Shown here: positions 7,125 through 9,331 of the stretch, piece by piece | Numbering within the stretch: the stretch's first letter is position 1 | Layout of the letters: each line of letters starts with the position of its first letter | NCBI GenBank assembly: GCA_002311975.1 | Contig: DCAL01000100.1 | Location: forward strand, 422 to 9,752 | Origin: Fidelibacterota bacterium UBA1134 | GTDB taxonomy: Bacteria > Fidelibacterota > Marinisomatia > Marinisomatales > S15-B10 | Reading direction: 5' to 3' | DNA: 9,331 nucleotides | The notes under the pieces: generated by a model | What the model saw: the letters and a program-made list of their open reading frames with translations, nothing else | What the model was told of the DNA's origin: nothing | Databases searched by the model: none | Program-made: the position numbers and the translations under genes

Positions 7125-7165
7125 GAGCAACGGACTTCTCGTTTTATATAAATCTTCTACTTTGC

Positions 7166-7177
7166 GAAAATATTTTC
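7166..7177. promoter_or_regulatory. 12-bp palindrome GAAAATATTTTC upstream of the DUF2953 gene
   Basis: A perfect 12-bp palindrome ends 19 nt before the ATG of the DUF2953 gene. It may be an operator near the transcription start. Its A+T-rich content makes chance more likely than for the 18-bp dyad. Confidence 0.3.
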
Positions 7178-7196
7178 ACGTATCTTTCATCTTTCT

Positions 7197-7799
7197 ATGG
7201 CAACGTTTCTCCTCATTCTCACAGGCCTCTTAGTGGTCGTCATCTTACTTCTGTTTCTATCGTGGTATATTCGCTTTCAGGCAAAGGTATCCCTGCAAGA
7301 AAATGAACTTGAGTACAGAATCGCTGTAGCTCTGGGAGGTCGAAATCTTGGTATCGGTTTCGCGCAGATGGAAGGTGAGAACTACCTGTTCATCGGCTCG
7401 CCAGGAAGAGAAAAAGTCAAGTGGCGACTGGGTGCAAGAAAGCCGGCAAAGAAAAAGGCATCTGAGACATCGAAAGAGAAGCAGCCGTTCTTAGAGCGGT
7501 GGTCAAAGATTACGGCTATTCCTTACGGTAGACTGCTGGGCGCCGTAAAGAAATCGATCAAGTGGCGCGATTTTGGCATCAGCGGAGTTTTCGGCTGGAA
7601 CAATCCGGCAATGACAGGTCAGTTTTTTGGTGCACTCTCAATCATCAATGCCATCAGCAACAGTGACAAATTCAGCGTGGACGTGGCGCCTGATTTTGAT
7701 AAACAGATCTTAGATATTGACTGCAGATCAGCCGTCAGTTTTCGCCCAGCTGTTCTGGCATGGCGGCTCGGTTCCACATATCTCATTCACAGGCATTAA
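7197..7799 (+). CDS. ytfI: DUF2953 family membrane-anchored protein (YtfI-like)
   Basis: This 200-residue protein has one hydrophobic N-terminal segment (about residues 2-25, TFLLILTGLLVVVILLLFLS) followed by a soluble domain, so it is probably anchored in the inner membrane. A lysine-rich linker runs from about 75 to 98. The C-terminal part contains FGWNNPAMTGQFFGAL (132-147) followed by a DFDKQ...IDC stretch, which resembles the end of DUF2953 proteins. Assignment rests on this and on the adjacent GerW/YtfJ gene, a pairing known in Bacillus (ytfI-ytfJ). Function is unknown. The ATG has no Shine-Dalgarno sequence; it is preceded by a tandem repeat of ATCTTTC (7182-7195). It ends 20 nt before the next gene and is probably co-transcribed with it. 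Confidence 0.75.
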   Translation: MATFLLILTGLLVVVILLLFLSWYIRFQAKVSLQENELEYRIAVALGGRNLGIGFAQMEGENYLFIGSPGREKVKWRLGARKPAKKKASETSKEKQPFLERWSKITAIPYGRLLGAVKKSIKWRDFGISGVFGWNNPAMTGQFFGALSIINAISNSDKFSVDVAPDFDKQILDIDCRSAVSFRPAVLAWRLGSTYLIHRH

Positions 7800-7805
7800 C
7801 GTAAC

Positions 7806-7815
7806 AGGAGGAGGA
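7806..7815 (+). promoter_or_regulatory. Strong ribosome binding site of the GerW family gene
   Basis: AGGAGGAGGA gives two overlapping AGGAGG cores, 8 and 5 nt before the ATG at 7820. It fixes the start and is by far the strongest such site in the window. It contrasts with the upstream gene, which has none, so the second protein may be made in excess of the first. Confidence 0.85.
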
Positions 7816-7819
7816 CATC

Positions 7820-8197
7820 ATGGCTGTTTCCGAACTCATCAAGAATGTTATGAAGGAGCTCGAAAGTGTGATGCAGACAAAGACTGTCGTGGGAGATCCC
7901 ATCACAGCGGGAGACTACACAGTTATTCCAGTCTCAAAGGTCAGTTTCGGTTTTGGGGCCGGCGGTGGCGGCGCCGATGAGAAAAAGAAAGGCCGTTCGG
8001 GAGAAGGGGTCGGCGGCGGCTGGAGCATCGAACCGCTGGCATTCTTCGTTCTCGGTAAGGAAGGCGCGCGCCTCTATTCTCTGAAAGAAGAGGAGAGCAT
8101 CATGGGGCGACTTTTCGATCTGGCGCCGAAAGTTGCAGATACGGTTAAAGACTACATGAATAAGAAGGGGGGTGAAGAGAGAGACGCTGAAGAATAA
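7820..8197 (+). CDS. ytfJ: GerW/YtfJ family protein
   Basis: This 125-residue protein matches the GerW (YtfJ) family. It starts with a short helix region (VSELIKNVMKELESVM), then TKTVVGDPITAGDYTVIPVSKVSFGFGAGGGG (19-50), a charged linker, GEGVGGGWSIEPLAFFVLGKEGARLYSL (60-87), and an acidic tail. The GDPI-x-AGD and PVSKVSFGFGAGG blocks and the second glycine-rich block are the family hallmarks. In Bacillus subtilis GerW is a spore protein needed for germination, but the family is also found in bacteria that do not make spores, where its role is unclear. No signal peptide or membrane segment is seen. It follows the DUF2953 gene by 20 nt, as in Bacillus, so the two products may work together at the membrane. 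Confidence 0.88.
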   Translation: MAVSELIKNVMKELESVMQTKTVVGDPITAGDYTVIPVSKVSFGFGAGGGGADEKKKGRSGEGVGGGWSIEPLAFFVLGKEGARLYSLKEEESIMGRLFDLAPKVADTVKDYMNKKGGEERDAEE

Positions 8198-8210
8198 GCT
8201 TGGGCGACAA

Positions 8211-8236
8211 CCCTGATTCCGATTCAGGAATCCGGG
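8211..8236 (+). repeat. Hairpin just after the GerW family gene
   Basis: GATTCC-GATTCA-GGAATC forms a 6-bp stem with a 6-nt loop. After one T/C mismatch it is extended by CCC/GGG (8211-8213 with 8234-8236). It begins 14 nt after the stop codon. There is no T run behind it, so it is not a standard intrinsic terminator; it could mark or protect the mRNA 3' end. Confidence 0.45.
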
Positions 8237-8402
8237 AACGGGGCTGAAGTTTCCTAGCCATACTTTGTTTACTTCTGGATTTGCACTAACTTGTTGCTTG
8301 GCTTCGCGGGATAAAGTGGCAAGCATGAACAATATAGTTTTTCTGTTCTGATGCCTGTCTTGTTTCAATCTTGTAGTATTCAGACACTTGGAGAAGTTTG
8401 CT

Positions 8403-8421
8403 AGACTTTGCCAGAAAGTCT
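8403..8421. repeat. Perfect 7-bp inverted repeat upstream of the phosphate transporter gene
   Basis: AGACTTT-GCCAG-AAAGTCT has perfect 7-bp arms and a 5-nt loop, ending 63 nt before the transporter ATG. It may be an operator or a leader-RNA hairpin. No T run follows. Confidence 0.45.
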
Positions 8422-8484
8422 CTACCGCACCGTGTCTTACGCTCAGCTCTAAGTTTTCATTTCTCACTTATGATGTAGAGTAGC

Positions 8485-9331
8485 ATGACTTCCCGATCCA
8501 AACTGAGCAAGGTGCTGACTATCATTGTCACCATCTATCTATTCTTACTCAGCATCAAACTTCTCGGACATTCCTTCAAGCAGTTCCAGGATTTGGCCGA
8601 AGTAATGATTAAGATGACTTCCAACCCCTTCGCTGGTCTCATCATCGGCATCGTCGCCACCAGCTTGATTCAGAGTTCATCAACAACGACCGCCATCGTG
8701 GTAGGTCTTGTTGCCGGAGATGCACTCAGCCTGAGCAACGCCATCCCCATCATCATGGGAGCGAACATCGGTACTACCATTACGAATACACTTGTCTCTC
8801 TCGGTCATATCAAGAACAGAGAAGAATTCCGCAGGGCATTATCCGCGAGTGTCGTACACGACTTCTTTAATATATGCGTCGTCATCGTCTTATTCCCTAT
8901 TGAGATGAAGTTCCATATCATTTCCCGGGCTGCTTCTTTGTTAGAACACGGATTCTCTGGCGCCGGTGGAATGAACATGTTCAATCCGTTGAAGATTGTT
9001 CTCGATCCTGCCATCAATTGGATTGATCACATCTTCTCTCTGTTGCCCTACAAAAGTGCTCCCATGATCATTTTTTCACTTTTCCTCATGTTTGCATCAT
9101 TAACTTTCTTAGTCAAGACGATCCGGTCACTGATGCTGACGCGGATGGAGTTAATCATCGGGAACTATCTTTTCAGAAACGATGTCTTCGGTTTCATCTT
9201 CGGCGTATTGATGACGGCCATAGTCCAGAGCAGTTCTGTCACCACTTCTCTCATCATACCTCTGGCCGGAGCTGGTCTTGTATCCGTGAGGCAAATCTTC
9301 CCGTATACTCTAGGCGCAAACATTGGAACGA
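8485..9331 (+). CDS. nptA: Sodium-dependent phosphate transporter, SLC34/NptA type, N-terminal 282 residues (3' end outside window)
   Basis: This inner-membrane transporter couples phosphate uptake to sodium. The inverted-duplication signature of the Na/Pi cotransporter family is visible twice. QSSSTTT (63-69) is followed by IPIIMGANIGTTITNT (87-102), and QSSSVTT (248-254) is followed by a second GANIGT (277-282) at the window edge. The stretch MGANIGTTITNTLVSLGHIKNREEFRRALSASVVHDFFN (91-129) closely resembles animal NaPi-II and Vibrio NptA proteins. Hydrophobic segments lie near 10-28, 49-76, 122-140, 193-211 and 234-262. The start is ATG at 8485, without a good Shine-Dalgarno sequence; no earlier in-frame start is better. 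It appears to be its own transcription unit. Whether a C-terminal PhoU-like domain follows cannot be seen; the SLC34-like pattern suggests not. Confidence 0.92.
   Translation, partial: MTSRSKLSKVLTIIVTIYLFLLSIKLLGHSFKQFQDLAEVMIKMTSNPFAGLIIGIVATSLIQSSSTTTAIVVGLVAGDALSLSNAIPIIMGANIGTTITNTLVSLGHIKNREEFRRALSASVVHDFFNICVVIVLFPIEMKFHIISRAASLLEHGFSGAGGMNMFNPLKIVLDPAINWIDHIFSLLPYKSAPMIIFSLFLMFASLTFLVKTIRSLMLTRMELIIGNYLFRNDVFGFIFGVLMTAIVQSSSVTTSLIIPLAGAGLVSVRQIFPYTLGANIGT

Larger units (their letters stand above)
8198..8484. other. Intergenic region without a recognisable gene
   Basis: These 287 bases separate the GerW family gene from the phosphate transporter gene. Plus-strand reading frames here are very short (for example an 8-codon frame at 8325). 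No tRNA-like or other known RNA fold is apparent. It contains two hairpins listed separately and presumably the transporter promoter, which I could not place with confidence. Confidence 0.6.

Noticed and set aside
8325..8351. Eight-codon frame in the gap before the transporter gene
   Set aside because: It is too short and has no ribosome site; there is no sign of a leader peptide with regulatory codons.
7934..8467. Open minus-strand frame of 177 codons covering the end of the GerW family gene and the following gap
   Set aside because: Half of it is antisense to the conserved GerW family gene, and the rest has low-quality composition with no motif. I treat it as a chance frame, although it is the only long frame touching the 8198-8484 gap.
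8198..8484. Possible tRNA or structured RNA gene in the longest gap
   Set aside because: I could not find a cloverleaf, T-loop GGTTCGA-type sequence or any familiar riboswitch core; only isolated hairpins are present.

Overview
The window looks like a chromosomal segment from a Gram-negative-type bacterium of the FCB superphylum (Bacteroidota, Gemmatimonadota, Marinimicrobia and relatives). An uncultivated marine lineage such as Marinimicrobia is possible, but this is an inference. The best clue is SecA. It carries an extra acidic segment near residues 55-88, the W-x(n)-YDVQL insertion near residues 110-128, and a long insertion after its DEVD box, all of the kind I know from FCB-group SecA proteins. 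Base composition is about half G+C by eye and even across the coding regions. There are no mobile elements, tRNAs, rRNAs or CRISPR arrays, so this reads as core genome rather than an accessory island.

Layout: positions 1-6983 form one compact minus-strand operon. In transcription order it holds phoH, an acetyl-CoA acetyltransferase (thiolase), an acyl-CoA dehydrogenase, a branched-chain aminotransferase (ilvE), nusB, a metallophosphoesterase and secA (only its first 494 codons are inside the window). Every junction overlaps or leaves at most 4 nt. Three genes start with GTG, so translational coupling is likely. The operon mixes RNA and transcription housekeeping (PhoH, NusB), protein export (SecA) and CoA/branched-chain amino acid metabolism.

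Positions 6984-7196 separate this operon from a divergent plus-strand pair. The gap holds a terminator-like hairpin with seven U's that ends 5 nt before the phoH start codon, plus several dyads and a 9-bp direct repeat. The plus-strand pair is a membrane-anchored DUF2953 (YtfI-like) protein and a GerW/YtfJ family protein. This pair is known next to each other in spore formers, but here it sits in what looks like a non-sporulating lineage. Its role there is unknown to me.

Positions 8198-8484 hold no gene but contain two clear hairpins. From 8485 to the window end runs the first 282 codons of a SLC34/NptA-type sodium-phosphate cotransporter with both QSSS repeat signatures.

I do not see a strong candidate for an entirely new system. 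The points most worth following up are the hairpin in front of phoH, the DUF2953-GerW pair outside spore formers, and the unusual composition of the secA operon.
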